From: Mansonella perstans
Lineage: Eukaryota > Nematoda > Chromadorea > Rhabditida > Onchocercidae
DNA: 64,000 nucleotides
Direction of reading: 5' to 3'
NCBI GenBank assembly: GCA_037074765.1
Contig: JBAMDO010000026.1
Span: forward strand, 186,001-250,000
Program-made: the position numbers and the translations under genes
Shown here: piece by piece, positions 1 to 13,479 of the stretch
Layout of the letters: every line of letters begins with the position of its first letter
How positions within the stretch are numbered: the stretch's first letter is position 1
Notes under the pieces: generated by a model
What the model was told of the DNA's origin: nothing
The model's input: the letters and a program-made list of their open reading frames with translations, nothing else
Databases searched by the model: none

Positions 1-1517
1 TTCCAATACATTTCAAAGGACAACCAATATTTAGATTTATTATTTAGTTATTTGATTTCATTGTTAATAAATTGCACCATCAACAGGATTCAGTTTGGAA
101 AATTAACTTTTCCTGGATTTGATAGAAGACGAGCCGTATTACCGCGGGAATTGTAACGAAGATAAAGAATAGGATCGTTTCTTGCTTATAAATGATAAGC
201 ATGAAATGCTTGAAAATTCATGCATTAAAGCAATTTTCGAATTAGGTAACTTTTCGGGTTTTAGTCTAGTATGATGGGATGAAATAAGGAGAGAGAGAGA
301 GAGATAAGGCTAAATTTTGCGTTATTGGACGTTTGTTTCTCCTGAATGTTAACAAGTTGAAAAGTAGCACTAATTAAGCTTGCCTACCGTTCTTGCAGAA
401 ATTCACTCATTATATAATCACTTCCTATCAAAATATCGAAATTGCACTCTCTTATTGCAACAATTACTGCAATTTTATTGACATATATATATATATATAT
501 ATTTTCGACAAATAATATGGGGTCATAATTAATTTATAATTAATTACTTTTTAACTAAACTCAAACGACCTTTTATAGCCTATTTCATTGATAAAAAAAT
601 AGTTATTGCAAATGACACATTATTGAATGAATGTGGTTGGATGTGTCGTGCAGATACAAGAATCACTGATATGTAAAAATTAATTACATTCACCGCAAAG
701 CAGATACAAACATCACTTGTAAAACGGTGTACGGATTATTAGCATATTTAATACAAATCGCCTCATACTGACAAACATTAACACTTCAACTGTTTTTTGT
801 TAGAAATTTAAATGTATTTGTCTCTTCCACTGGTAATTAACAGACCTAAATCAAACCATTTGCTGACAATTAACCACAACAACATTTTTCTCATTATTTC
901 GCTTTCTTTTTCAAATTTCACATTCATTATACTCATTCATATGCATATTGATTTCTTAGATTATTCATCAAATTGTTATTTAAGAAAAAAATAAGAGAAA
1001 CAGCAGGTTTGTTTACACCTACCACTGATCATTTCTCAAATGCAAATGGAAATTTCATTTCATTTTCTGTTTGATTCTTCAAACATTTTATTGAAATGAT
1101 AACAGTGAGAAACTTACCTTCTTTTTTGATTCATTACAAAAGCGAATTCATTAGGCTATTTTCTTTGCTTAAGGAATGTTGGAAATATGTAACAATCAAT
1201 ACTAAATTTAAGAACGAATTATTAAAAAATTGTTATTGGTACTGTTATGATTTTTGATCATTGACAAATCTGCTAATTTCAACATTGCTATTTTTGCAAA
1301 TGTTGGAGTTTAAATTTAACTTTGTGAAAGAATTTAAATTGAACATTTGAGGCAATATTTCGAATTTTTGTTTAATGTTTATTTTACTGTCAATTTCTAA
1401 AATTATTTTCGTGATGCATAATGTTTGCAGCGTTACATTCTGTTGAAGTTGAACTCACGTTTTGTTACGCTAAATTTAATCGTGCTGTTTCATTAAAAAA
1501 AAAAAGCTGTACTGCAG
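1..1517. other. Intergenic, no gene seen
   Basis: AT-rich DNA with a GA run near 291-304 and a TA run near 483-500. The only longish open frame (812-994) has an AT-driven composition and no splice context, so it is not called. A pyrimidine-poor CAG at 1515-1517 directly precedes the first start codon and could be a trans-splice acceptor. Confidence 0.6.
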
Positions 1518-3099
1518 ATGTCGGTGGATGAAGTGAATACAACGATAACTCCTGATGGTGTAACTGGGAAAAGTACAATAGAGGAACTATTTGAGATTCC
1601 TTTAACTCATCATTTATTACCTATCTGTCTTATGGCTCTCGTTCTCCTTACTTTATTATTAGCCTGTCTTTATGACTGCAAAGTTAATAGGGATTGTTGC
1701 AGGTAAATTTTCTCGCTTTATCTGTTAATTTTCTTTGCAAGTAATGGGAAAAAAAAAAGTAATATCATGCTGAAATAATATTTTAATATACACATGAACT
1801 CTTACAATTACATAATTTCATGTTCAAAGTGTCGTAATCTTCTCGAGATAGGAACAATTCGCAACTGTATTAATTTTCTTTTTTCTTTAAAGTTCAATAA
1901 TTATTTGTTGCAGTTGTTTGAGTCCCCAATAATTCATCGCTTATTGGCTACTCCTCTTACTATTTACTTTATTACTATCCTGGCTTTTTCACTTAGCGTA
2001 TTGTACAAGATGACATGTAACGTAGTATGAGACGGTACGATTAAAATAAATCAAATATTTTTCGGACTGCAAATCAGATCAATGCATTTCTGTTTCTCTC
2101 ACCTCTAGCTTTAAGCACTAAAATTCCACAAATTTTCGAGCCTTTTGTTCCTATTGATGACATATTTTCCATTACTGACAGCATCCTTAGGTGTTCTGAT
2201 TATTACTGAAATATTTAACTAAACTAATAGTTCGTACAGTATGCGCTACCACCTTCGTTTTTAAATACAGTAATTTATGATTAAACAACGGTCAATTTGA
2301 CAGACTAATGAGCTTTAAGAGTCTTTTCCATTACTTCGAAGAATAAAAAATAATGCAAGAATTTTTGTAGCGCAAAATAAAAACCAAATAAAAATCTCAA
2401 ACATTTTCCAAGATTCCATTTCAACAGCAAAATAACTTGCTCAGAATCAGCACTGATATGTATTAATGCTTCTTCATAACTTTATTCCAGGAAACGTTCG
2501 GGAACAGGACCACCATGGATTGCTAAAACTGGTATATACTTATATGATGATGAAACGGGTGAGTCAAGGGTGTCCGGTGGCGAGTAAACGAAACAGATAA
2601 AATCCTCCCCAGAACTTGCTCCTGTACATTATTGCATTGTAACTGCTACTTTGAACTGAAAATTCCAATAATTTTGCTTTCCTATCATTTAATGTAATGA
2701 AGTCCGATATGAAAGTGACCATCATTTTACTCAGATACGCAAAAAACCCGCAGAATAGCTCTACTGATGTTAGCTTCATTCATTAAATTCATTTATAAAA
2801 TAATACAGGCGTTTATCATTATGTTTCAAATTCTGACCAATCGTTGTCCTAGCCTTATCAACTGTCACAAAAAAATAGGAAAATTAAACCATCTCCACAG
2901 GCTGCCTCTACTTTTGCAAATTTTTGCGAAGTAAAACTTTATTAAAAAATAATCACGAAAAGAAAAATATCCAAAAACGAAAACGATGGACGAAGACCTG
3001 AGAATTCGAATAGTTTGCCACTTTTCATTCTTTGCAGAACGGCGTTTGAAACAGAAGACAATACCAAGTAAAGATGAAAAATGGCCGGACTGTATATAA
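1518..3099 (+). CDS. Small single-pass membrane protein, function unknown
   Basis: Three exons, 1518-1702, 2491-2558 and 3038-3099, join in phase (185+68+62 nt) into a 104-residue protein. Donors are GTAAAT and GTGAGT, acceptors TTCCAG and TTGCAG. The acidic N-terminal part (residues 1-30) has a possible N-glycosylation site (NTT). Residues about 34-52 form one strong hydrophobic helix ending in Cys-rich DCKVNRDCC, followed by a basic and acidic tail with the stretch GTGPPWIAKTGIYLYDDET. No cleavable signal peptide is evident, so a type III or tail-in-cytosol membrane protein is inferred. I do not recognise the family. The exact phase closure and good splice sites make it a likely real gene; the start is the first ATG after a CAG that may receive a spliced leader. 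Confidence 0.65.
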
Positions 3100-3400
3100 A
3101 CAGATTTGTTTATTGCAGATTATTGTGCAAATTTCTGATTCCATTTGCACTTTTTGAAATTCCGAACAGCAAAATTCGTATACAATATTCAGATGGCTAA
3201 AATAAAACTGCAGTAATCACAGACTGCAATATCAATTATACTACGATAGAAAGATAAAGTTCAAGATGATGCAAGAACAGAAGAATTTAATTAAATGCTC
3301 GAAATATATACTTTGACTATTTTGTTAAACAGAAAAAAGAAGAACGTTCACAGTCAATAACTGCCAAACAATACACAGGAGATTGTCCACAATCAGTTTT

Positions 3401-3569
3401 AAACAAATTGAAAAGTTAAACAAATTGACAAGTTATACAAATTGAAAAGTTAAACAAATTGAAAAGTTATACAAATTGAAAAGTTAAACAAATTGAAAAG
3501 TTATACAAATTGAAAATTTAAACAAATTGAAAAGTTATACAAATTGAAAAGTTAAACAAATTGAAAAGT
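3401..3569. repeat. 17-bp tandem repeat, about 10 copies
   Basis: The unit AAACAAATTGAAAAGTT recurs about ten times. Units alternate between a TAAACA and a TATACA junction, giving a 34-bp higher-order period. It lies between the 3' end of the small membrane protein gene and the 3' end of the convergent actin-related gene. Confidence 0.9.
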
Positions 3570-3761
3570 CTCACAAAATTAAGACAAGCAATGAGTTCAT
3601 AACTCCAAACTTAGTCGAAGGAAATTCTATTTAACAGACCTTCTAGAAAAAACAAATAGACTAATAATGGACGGAAAAAGATACCAACTTAAAGTAGAAA
3701 TCGTCGACCGTATGACAATATCATATCCATTTTATTGCCAACAACGGGAAGTACTTTCGCT

Positions 3762-6700
3762 TTATGCGCATTTCTTTGAAACAATTGATTTTCCTTCATC
3801 GTCGTATTCTGCTCGACTAATCCACATTTGTTGGAACGCACCCTATGATTTTCTCTTTATATTTAGTTAATAGAGAATAAGGTGATATATCCATAAAACA
3901 AACTGAACAACAGAACTTACAAGTGAAGCTAAAATCGACCCGCCAATCCATGCTCCGAATCGCCGTTCCATTGGTGTTGGAGCTGCATAAACCCGCAATT
4001 TTATTGTCTGAAAATGACGAATTTTATAAATTTAAAAACAATACTTAACAAATATAAAAACTTACGTAAACAAATGAATATATTGTAATGTACCAACCGG
4101 TGGACACTTGTGAGCAAGATCATGATTAAGCCTTTCAGTGAATCCCATTAACAACGAGTTACCACCGGTCACCATCAAACCGCTATACATCGTCTGCAAA
4201 AACCTTTTTTTTCTTGCGATAACTTTATTAAGTATGAACTAATATTTGTGTTCTCATACGTCTTACTATCTCTCGTCTTCTTAACTCTTCAAAAACTGAC
4301 CGGTCGTATGTCAATGTCACACATTCCACAAGCTGTAGCTGCAATCTGCGAGATTGACATTATGGAAGAAGCATTTACTGCCTGAAAATACTTATAAGCA
4401 ACTAAGCAACTAAGCATATATACTAACTGTAAAAATTGAGAAACAAAAACTTTCTTGCTTTTCAGAAAAGAGTCATTAAACGAATTTAAGAAACTTTACC
4501 TTTAAATAAGTTGTGTCAAACAAGCCCTCCGGAATTTTGATTCTTTCCGCTTGAAATTCTTTGCTATAACCGTTAGGAAAACAAAATGGTGACGATGGTA
4601 GTTTTTCTGCAAATCTGAAGCATATAATATAGCAAACTGTAGGATTGTTTTGGAGTTAAACATTAAAAGAATGGCATTAAATATTAAACAATGCAACCAA
4701 GATCAAAAAGAATTTGCTCTCAAACCACCTCTGCATGCAACGTTTTGAAAATGCTATCGTAAGCGTGCATCTCTACGAAAACGAATTGTGACCAAAAAAC
4801 AGTGACTAACAAATGAAAGTCAATCTATTAATCAGTGAATATTTACTGCTTACTTAACAGAAAAAAAAAAAAAAAAACATCACTTCCTTTGAAAACTTAC
4901 TCAACGTCTATAGGAGTATCGCAACACTGTAATACTGAAGCAGCGAGATCTTCAAGGATTTGCTGAAAATGACAAATTTCATTAGAATCAATGATTTAAA
5001 TGGAAAGTCACAGATGCATATACGAATCCAGGAATAATTAACCTTTTCCATATAGGTTTCATAACTCTTCGTAACTTCAGGCAAATTTTTCTTCTCAGTC
5101 CATACAGGCGGTTCCATTTCATTAACTATTTCCTGAAACAATAACACAGTTAATAAATAGCTGAAATGTTAATGACAGGACATGTAACAATCAATTATTA
5201 ACAGAAACGATACTTTTGATGCAATTTTATAGGAAGGCACCACATCAATCTTTTGCTCTGCAAGCATCAAACGGCATTGCTCTGCGATCATATCGCCACC
5301 AACCGGCTGCTTTACCACAGCTGAAAAAATATTTGTTCTTTACCTAAACGACGCAAGAATTTTGGAAATCATTCATCTATACTAGACGAAGGAATCCTTC
5401 ATAATTTAAACCTGGTAATATTCATATTCAAAACGCAAGTTTTATGAATCCTTTGGAAACAAAAGTTTTGTGACCCAACTAAAAAATTTATAAAGTAAAT
5501 GGAAAAAAAAACTACCATGTGTTATACAATATCCATCAAATACGGGGACAGCCGATGTTTGCGTAGCACCACTGTCTAGAATTAATCCAGCTGTTCGACC
5601 ATTTGCATAACTAAAATGTTGTATTTATGAAAGAAGCAAGCATCATCAATTAATCTTCTTCTCTCAAAGGAAAACATTCACTTAAAGATATGAAGTCTAA
5701 ATTTACCATGAAAGAACAGCATTCTTGACGACGTAAAACGTAGGAACATTGTATTTTTCAAACATCAATTCTGTCAGTTTCTCACGATTCGCTTTTGTAT
5801 TCCACTAAATCAAGTAATTTAGTTAACTTAGTTAAAATAAACAGCAGTCCGGAGCGAATGCAATGAAATATAGCGTAAGCGTAAACGAGAAACTGGGAAA
5901 ATGGCATTTTTAACAGCGCAAAGATGAACTAAATGAACGTATAATGAACGGGAAGGAAAAATAATAAATAACATTTGATAATACGGCAATAGCAAAATAT
6001 TGAGAGATTAAACTTACTGCAGCTTCTGAAAACAGTACAGGCTGATACTGGCTTTCAGAGAATAAAATACGACTGTATGAATAATCGACCAACTGCTCGA
6101 AAATATCCCAGTCATCAACTAAATATTGCAATAAAATATGCTACTGTATGAAAAAAGAGATTTAGTTTAGAACAAATGAAATACTCATACTCATGCAATC
6201 CTTCATGTAACTTTTAATTTCCGTTCTTGGTCGTGGAACATTAATGAATGTCCGTCCGATGAAATATTCCTTCAATTTTGCTTTTTGAGCGTTTTGATCC
6301 AGTGTGTCATCCATTTCATCCAACACTTCACGCACACCAACTTGACTTGGTATATCACCCTGCAAAAAGATAATAAATTCATGTTTCCAAAAAATTTTTA
6401 ACTCTGACAAAAATGACACAGTTCATTTCATGCAGGCGATATAATACAACCAGAAATTAAAATAACTTTCTATAGCAAACGTAGTTTAACTATGAACGAG
6501 CTTCGGTAATTCATTTTCATGCTTTAAAACTTCCAGTATCATGCTTCAAAAAAAGCTGAAACTTTTGTTTTTACTCATTCGTCCCTTAAACAAACGATCA
6601 TCTCGCCTATATTAACAGTCACTAAACTCATAAAGAGTTTACCTTTGGAAATTCTTCACCAGCAAAACCAACTCGAAACGTGTGTGACCCTGGATCGAAA

Positions 6701-6898
6701 ACTAAAGCACCAACTTCATCTGAATAAGAAAACATAAACATAAACGTGTGATAATTGATTCTATCCTCTATTTTTTGACGTATGCATCCAAATGAAGATT
6801 ATCATATGATGCATCAACATAATTATTGTTAACATATATGCTATTCCATATTAAAAAAAAAAGGTGAACTTACCACCGCCATAAACTCCTCCACTCAT
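3762..6898 (-). CDS. ACTL6A: Actin-related protein BAF53/ARP4 (ACTL6A-like)
   Basis: Fourteen exons from the minus strand: 6874-6898, 6643-6719, 6191-6359, 6018-6118, 5707-5804, 5516-5610, 5214-5320, 5043-5132, 4901-4962, 4500-4614, 4301-4381, 4098-4193, 3921-4007, 3762-3842. They sum to 1,284 nt and give 427 residues, close to the roughly 429 of the vertebrate protein. The start [20 protein letters not shown] is the family signature. Further matches are the second phosphate-loop strand [15 protein letters not shown], the C-terminal [10 protein letters not shown] and [11 protein letters not shown] blocks, and the end [19 protein letters not shown]. Known family role: nuclear actin-fold subunit of SWI/SNF (BAF) and related remodelling or acetyltransferase complexes; the C. 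elegans counterpart is swsn-6. The start lies 782 bp from the divergent FAF2-like gene, so the two may share a promoter. Confidence 0.95.
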
Positions 6899-7680
6899 GA
6901 TTACACGTAATTTGAGACAATCTGCAATGGGTAATGCACTTATATACTGCGCACGCAATGACGTATCAATGATAACCCATAAGCCAGGATCCAACACCCA
7001 AGACCAATCTCAAATCCAGACTATATTCTCCGTTCCATTTCCAAGCACCAAAATTTCATAGTTGGATGAAGTTCAATTTCCTGTCCTGTTACGTCACGTA
7101 TGACACGTCACAGTGAAACTTGTTGTCTGCATGATTGCCACGGCAGCGGGATGGCTATACCGGATGTTTATTTTTAATTTTCTAGAAGTAAAAGTGAAAC
7201 TATGATATAGGTTGAAGAAGTTTCATTCGTAGAGTATTTCGGAATACTTATTTCTTTGCTCATATGTGGTTTCATCGCGTGATACGCGCGATGCAACAAA
7301 TTAAGACTTTTTTGGAAATGACTTTTGTAAAAAATTGAGAGTTGATAAGGATCGTATCAGATATGAGTTGCAGTATCATAAAAATCCTCTCTCTTATCAT
7401 ATTCGGAGTATTTTCGTGCAAAATTTTCCTCGTCTTTATAGCAATTTTCATTAATGAAGAAGACATGCTCATTTCGTCAATTATTACTTACGTCAAAATT
7501 GTTTGTACAGCTAATACTTATGTTTTTGTTTTTTTTTTTTGTTTTTCAGGAAAATTTAAACGCTTTCCAGTGGTTTTCTCATCACTCATGAAACTTGGAC
7601 TTTTTGAGTAATATTGGAGGACAAGTTTAAGTTTTGGCATTTCAGTGAATTTATTTGAAAGTTTGTTGTTTCATCTAAAA
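6899..7680. promoter_or_regulatory. Divergent promoter between BAF53 and FAF2-like genes
   Basis: This is the only DNA between two head-to-head start codons. It holds two ACGTCA half-sites (7091-7096 and 7105-7110) in the block TACGTCACGTATGACACGTC, resembling bZIP/CRE-type elements, in a locally less AT-rich patch near 7080-7160. The open frames seen here on both strands (7272-7611) are AT-rich and unsupported. Shared regulation is inferred from geometry only. Confidence 0.45.
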
Positions 7681-8175
7681 ATGGCGTCAGAAGTTAGCGA
7701 AGAACGTACGAATTTTATCAACAGTTTCAAGGTTCATTAATATAATGGGATTCGTTATATATTAGGAATAATTTTTATAAGCATTATGGTGGTGTAAAAT
7801 TCTTGCTAGAATAATCATATATAGTTGTAAAATTAATTTTGAAACAACTTATTTTACGTGGCACTGCATTTCACTGTGCCAATTCATTAACATTGCTGGT
7901 CAGTCTCATTAAATTTCCAATAGCTGAAAATTTTTTTTTTAACGAAGTTGAAGCTTAGAGAGATGGATTGAAAATTGCTTGTTCAATTGATTTAAGAACT
8001 TTTTTAGATTTAATCAAAAGATACGTGAGTTGAGCGGAATTATTTTGAATGCGGCTAGTTTAGATAGATGTAGTTTTGCATGGTACTTATTATGTGATAG
8101 CTCATTTTCATTATACTTTAAGGCTAGGTTTTTTTTTTTCACTATAAGGCAGTTCGTGGGATTTTTTTACTGCAT

Positions 8176-8214
<39 letters not shown>

Positions 8215-11200
8215 AATATTTTAAGCTGGACTTATCATTTAGGTTATTTAAACATTTAGCATATTTTTTTTAATGTATCCGAGAAGCTCAAGCAAAGAAA
8301 GTAGGGTCATTTTGTTTGAGAGATTATGTTGCTAAAGATATAAAGAACAGACGAATTTCGAGACGCTATTTGCAAAATTTTTTAGTGCACTAATGGGTTT
8401 ATTAATATCTTCTCTGCTTCATAATTAATGTTATAATCAGAAGTATTAGATATCATATGGTACGAAGTTGGTATTTGTTGTAGGAAGTATGCGCAGTGGG
8501 CGATAAATTAGCACATGATTTCTTGGTTTATAATCATTGGAATTTGGAAGTTGCAGTCCAGCATTTCTTCCATGTATGTCTAAACATTATCGAAACTTCA
8601 TGTTTATTTGCTGTTATGATAGGAAATTGATTTTCAGATTGCTTTCAAAGTCCGATATATTCTTGACTGTATATTTTCTTAGGGGAAATACACATCTTTT
8701 TTGGGTCATTTCCTAAAAAGATTTGTTCTGACAGTAGGTTAATTCTTACTATTACACAAATCTTATCTTTCAGACTATACATTTCCTTTCCAGACTGGTG
8801 GACGATTAGAGGAAGAAGAACAACAAAATGCGTCAAACGCAGCCAACGAGTTGAGACATAGGCATGTACAAGTGAATGAACAGTCAACTTCGAAGTAATT
8901 TCTATTTTCGAACTCTTAGATGAATGATATTATTTCACGAATTGGCTTTGCTGAAGCGAATAATAATATTTCGGATGTAGTCACATTAAATTGTGTTGAA
9001 TCACCAGTAAATAGTATTTTTTCAACCATTACATATCAGAAAAGTGGAAAGACTTACAAGTAATTTTTGTTAGCTTTCTATTTTTTAGAAATGTGAATCA
9101 GCCCTCATCTTTGCTTCCTGCAGAAGTACCGTTAAGGAGACGTTCTCCACCCCCACAAACTTGGTTTGAATGGGCCATTACAGTCGTCAAACTTCCATTC
9201 TTTATTGCCTATCAAAGCTTATTCGAGCTTCTCAATTTCCTATGTATGTTGTCAAAATATTTCATATAATTTCCAGTACTTTCTGTTTACTTGATGAACA
9301 AACTGAACGGTATCAATGATTGATGCTATATTTTTAAGCTTCATTTTTTCTTATAATGATTATACCTGTACCCTTTTTCATGAGTGAATATTCAAAGGTA
9401 CATATTATTCAGTATTCAGCAACAAAAGAAAAGATTTCTTAATTATTTTAATTAAGGGTCATTGTTTCGAGCACCGCCATTGGCAGTTGCTGATTCGAGA
9501 GGTGATGTGCAAAATTTTATCGACGAATTTAATGCTCGTTTTGGTGATTCCAGTACTGGAATTCGCTTTTTCAGTGGATCATACGATGATGTGAGTTATT
9601 ATTAATAAAGGATTAAAAATATACTTTAGTGTCGTGCTTAGTGATGGTTTTCAAACAGAAATTGTTAATCCAACTACTAGAAAAAGTTAACTTATATTCT
9701 AGATGCTTTATTCATATCCTCTACAAAACCCTTTCAAAGCCGCAGGGATTGTTATTTTCAACATTTGGAAAATGACCTGCATTTGTTACTTTTTTAGGCA
9801 ATAAACGAGTGCAAAAATTCATTGCGTTTCATGATTGTTTATTTGCACAATCCATCACATGAATCTTGTGAACGTTTTGTTCGCGAGACATTATTTAGTT
9901 ATCAGATGAAACAGTTTTTGGATCGGAATGAAATTCTGCTTTGGGGAGTATCAGTGCGGAGTCAGGAAGGTTATAAAGGTGCTATAAAGTGATTTTCTTT
10001 TATGTACAAAAGCACTTTCATACTGTTTATTAAATTTTTCCTGACCTAATAAGATGTTTTAAAGATGTTCCACTTCGAATAATGCATTCATGCATCTTTA
10101 TCTTATTGTGAATGTTAAGATGCTTTGAGGGAAGATTTTTTACTCCATTATTTTCTGCAGTCGACACTTCAATGATATTTCGTCGCTTATATTTTTCCGA
10201 TTATTCTTATCACTTTTAATTTTGCAGTATCAATGGCTCTTCGAGAAAATACATATCCATTTCTTGGGTTACTTTGTATGCGTGACACACGAATGGTCAT
10301 GGTAAGCTCATTGAAATAGTTATTGAAAATGGTTTTACCACCTGCCACCTAGCATTTTATATAAAATGTCTTTGTGGTAAACGCAAACGATTCAAATAGT
10401 ACGTATCTATTTTACTGATGAGATAAATGCATGTTTGTAATTCCAGCAGTTTCAATTTAGTCCCATGAACGTGTGTTTTGCAGCTAGTTTTACACTTTTA
10501 GTGTTTGAGCGATGACAAGAAATTATTGTGCAATAAATATTATTTTAGAATTTTAAAAATTTCCCATTTACTGCTATCGTAGGTATTGCGATTGGAAGGC
10601 GAATATGAACTTGAGCCGATGCTTTTTACAATTCAAACAGCAATTGATGAAAATCGCAATTATTTGGATTCTATAAGAAATCAAAGGTATAATCTGTTTT
10701 GTCCTGAATATATCTGAATAAACTTTCAAAGTGAAACATTATGTTATCCTCATTACCAGACATCAACGTGAGATGAACAATCGCATTTTGCGTGAGCAGG
10801 AATCTGATTATCAGCGCAGTCTGGCAGCTGATCGAGCACGTCTAAATGAGAGGAGACGAGCTGAGAGTGAGCGAAAAATGGCTGAAATAAAGGAAGCGGA
10901 AGAGAAAAAAAAAAAACAAGAAAAGAGAGAAGTGATTTGGTTTTTTTCAATGTATCAGTATTCGGTGATAATTTTCATTGGTTAATGTTTAAAGGCTAAC
11001 GTTTTAGTTTAATATCGAGTTCAGCGTAACAACTTCGTAGATAGGATGACTGCGAACGACTATATTGTTTTTTCTTTGTGAGTTTGGTTCATAATCGGTT
11101 ATGCATTTGTCTGAAACGCCGAGGGAAAGATTGTGAAGAGTGTTTGCTGTGCTGGAAATATTGTTTGCTGGCAATATTTGCACAAGAATAGCCATTTATT

Positions 11201-12126
11201 GAAAAATTATCTAGTCACTCAGTTTTCATTTTCAGAAAAACTGTTTATTTGGTTATGGTGGAAACAGAAATGAAAGTGCCAGTAAAAATAATTTTACTTT
11301 AGTAGTTTTTTGGTTCAAATCAGTAAGTATTAATTACTGGGCTGGTGTGAGATTATGTAATTTTAGGCATAATTTTATCGTAATAATTATTCATGAACTT
11401 CATACGTTGCATCATTTAGAAATTAGATGTTATAAGGATGAAATTAGCGAGCAAATTGCCACCGGAATCACAAGAACTTGACTCTATCCGAGTAAGTATA
11501 CGATTTCCCAATGGCGAACGTTTTGAAAGGAGATTCAATGTCACTGATAGTCTGGAGGTTAATTTTTTCTTCTTTTTGGCTTATTTATATGCTACTGCTC
11601 AAATACACATTGTTTAAAAAAGTTGCTGGTACGTGTGCTTTGTGATTTATTCCAGCCATCTGGTATTAATAACATCTGCTAATCTGTGTGATTTGAATTA
11701 GTTCGGCTGGCACCATTTCGTTTCAAAATGTTCATCATTTATATTAATAGCAAGCAAATCATCGCTTTCTTCAATGATGTGTTAAGCCATGATTTATATT
11801 GGCGGCAGGAACTAATATTTATTTATTTCTCAGTTACAGGGAAGCATCTTTCAAGTTTTTTGATGCCTATACATTGATAAGTTTCCTAGTTTCGTTCCAC
11901 TTCGTAATATATTTATTTGTAGTTGCTGTTTAACGCAACCTTGGCCCACGAGAATTGTCCACCGAATTTTACGCTGCTATCAAGTTATCCCAGAAAGCAA
12001 TTGAATTGTGCACCCGAATGGTATCGTGAATTTGGAATAGTGCAGGATTCGACTAATATCCCTACTTTTCAGGATTGTGGTTTTGAAAAGTCAGTGGTTG
12101 TTTTAGTGCAAGATAATGACGCTTAG
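7681..12126 (+). CDS. FAF2: FAF2/UBXD8-like ERAD factor (UBA-hairpin-UAS-UBX)
   Basis: Eleven exons (7681-7731, 8484-8573, 8794-8894, 9089-9243, 9457-9590, 9798-9978, 10228-10301, 10583-10686, 10760-10931, 11420-11557, 11923-12126) total 1,404 nt and encode 467 residues; human FAF2 has 445. Domain order matches the family: a UBA-like helix bundle (about 12-46, ending YNHWNLEVAVQHFF), a hydrophobic hairpin around WAITVVKLPFFIAYQSLFEL (about 105-130), a UAS thioredoxin-like domain containing VSMALRENTYPFLGLLCMRD, a charged coiled coil (about 297-370), and a C-terminal UBX domain (RFPNGERFERRF to the end). Known role: an ER and lipid-droplet hairpin protein that recruits the p97/CDC-48 ATPase for degradation of ER proteins. 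The first donor (GTTCAT) is weak, but its use restores the expected UBA length. Intron 1 contains a run of about 38 T. Confidence 0.93.
10334..10381 (+). other. Strong hairpin in FAF2-like intron 7
   Basis: Outer arms TTTACCAC (10334-10341) and GTGGTAAA (10374-10381) are perfect complements. They enclose the perfect 16-bp palindrome CATTTTATATAAAATG (10353-10368). It could be a structured intronic RNA or chance pairing in AT-rich DNA. Confidence 0.4.
11809..11851 (+). repeat. Dispersed 43-bp repeat, copy 1
   Basis: A 43-bp stretch starting GAACTAATATTTATTTATTT and containing CTCAGTTACAGGGAAGCATC recurs with one mismatch at 23556-23598. This copy is inside the last intron of the FAF2-like gene, upstream of the UBX exon. 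Confidence 0.85.
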
Positions 12127-13479
12127 GTATCGATGATAATTGGGATTTTATTCACCTCATTTTTCTCTTTTCATACAAATGCTGTTTAATTTGCCAGGAC
12201 TTTTTGGCTTTTTGAATGTATCAATGTTTAAAGGAGTGTTCTATTTGGTGGCAGTTTTTTGAATCATTAGATTTGAAGTACAAAGCATCTCTTAAGTGAA
12301 GTCGATTTTGACAATGTTTTTTTGATAATAACTGGTGTTATTAGTTTAGTTACTTAACGTATCAAATATATGATTGATGAACTGTAGTAGTACTGATGAA
12401 GTTCCTGTATTTTTCTTTATCTGTTATATATGATGTTAGTTTAGGTTTTTGTTTCCGAACTAGATTTCTCTAAATTTGATTGAAGGTCTTACAGATTTGT
12501 TGATCATTGTGAGTAATTGCTGCGGAAAATATACTAAGGCCGATTTATCACTTATTTGTGATTCATTGTTTCTGGAGCTTTTCATTGTTATGTGGTTCCA
12601 GCGCTCTTAATAGAGCTTTTCACTCGTTTTAACATGTAATAAATTTCTTTTTGGGATCGAATGTTGATTTTTTTCTAGTGTTTCTCAAAGAACTGATTCT
12701 CATCAGTAGAAATGTCATTATGTTTTGGTAACAGGCGAGGAAGAAAAACGATCGGAAAACTGAACAATAGCTTCATATTTCAGTCGGAAATTGATTATTG
12801 AGATGCTATTAGCCGTATTTTTTCTCTCAGAAGATTAAGATGCACATTTTACATTTCAATCAGTTAGCAGTTTTATTTAACAAAAAATACATTCGACGTG
12901 AGCTATTTGAAACTGTCTGAAGCAATCGGCCGTTACGTGAAAGAATGACAGCTTTAGATAAATGTAAAGATACTGCCTCTATAAAAAGCTTGTTATCTAA
13001 TTATGATGGCATCATTTATCTTATTGATGATCCCTAATGGACTATTAGTAGCTAGTAAAATGATTTGTGAAAGGATAGAGAGTATGAAGTGTAATTCGAA
13101 AATGCTTTCATACGAGTGCTGGATGAGTCGAATATTTTCAGATTTTTCATGATTTTTTGAATTCAAGTAGCAAGGATGAGATAGAAACTGTGATCGATGA
13201 GATGCTTTCTTGATTATCAAGTAACTTCCTAACTTCTCTCATAAAGGCGATTAAAATATTAGTTTGAGAAATTTATTCAAGTTTCTAGATCTGAAAATTT
13301 CTATTTTTATTTTTATTTTGTATCAGACAGTTTCAAAGTTGGAAAAAGAAAAAAGTATTTTCAGTATATGTATATACCTTGAATTGGCGCTAGTTGAAAT
13401 ACCATGACGAAATTAGTAAAATAAAAGACGGAATTAAAAGAAGAGAGGGAGAGATAAGTTCATGTACAAAATATACAAG
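12127..13479. other. Convergent intergenic region
   Basis: This space between the FAF2-like stop and the stop of the minus-strand nuclear receptor presumably holds both 3' UTRs. The open frame at 12993-13220 on the minus strand has no splice sites or coding character and is not called. Confidence 0.5.

Noticed and set aside
7272..7611. Overlapping open frames on both strands in the BAF53/FAF2 divergent promoter
   Set aside because: Hydrophobic AT-driven composition, no conserved block and no in-phase splice partners.
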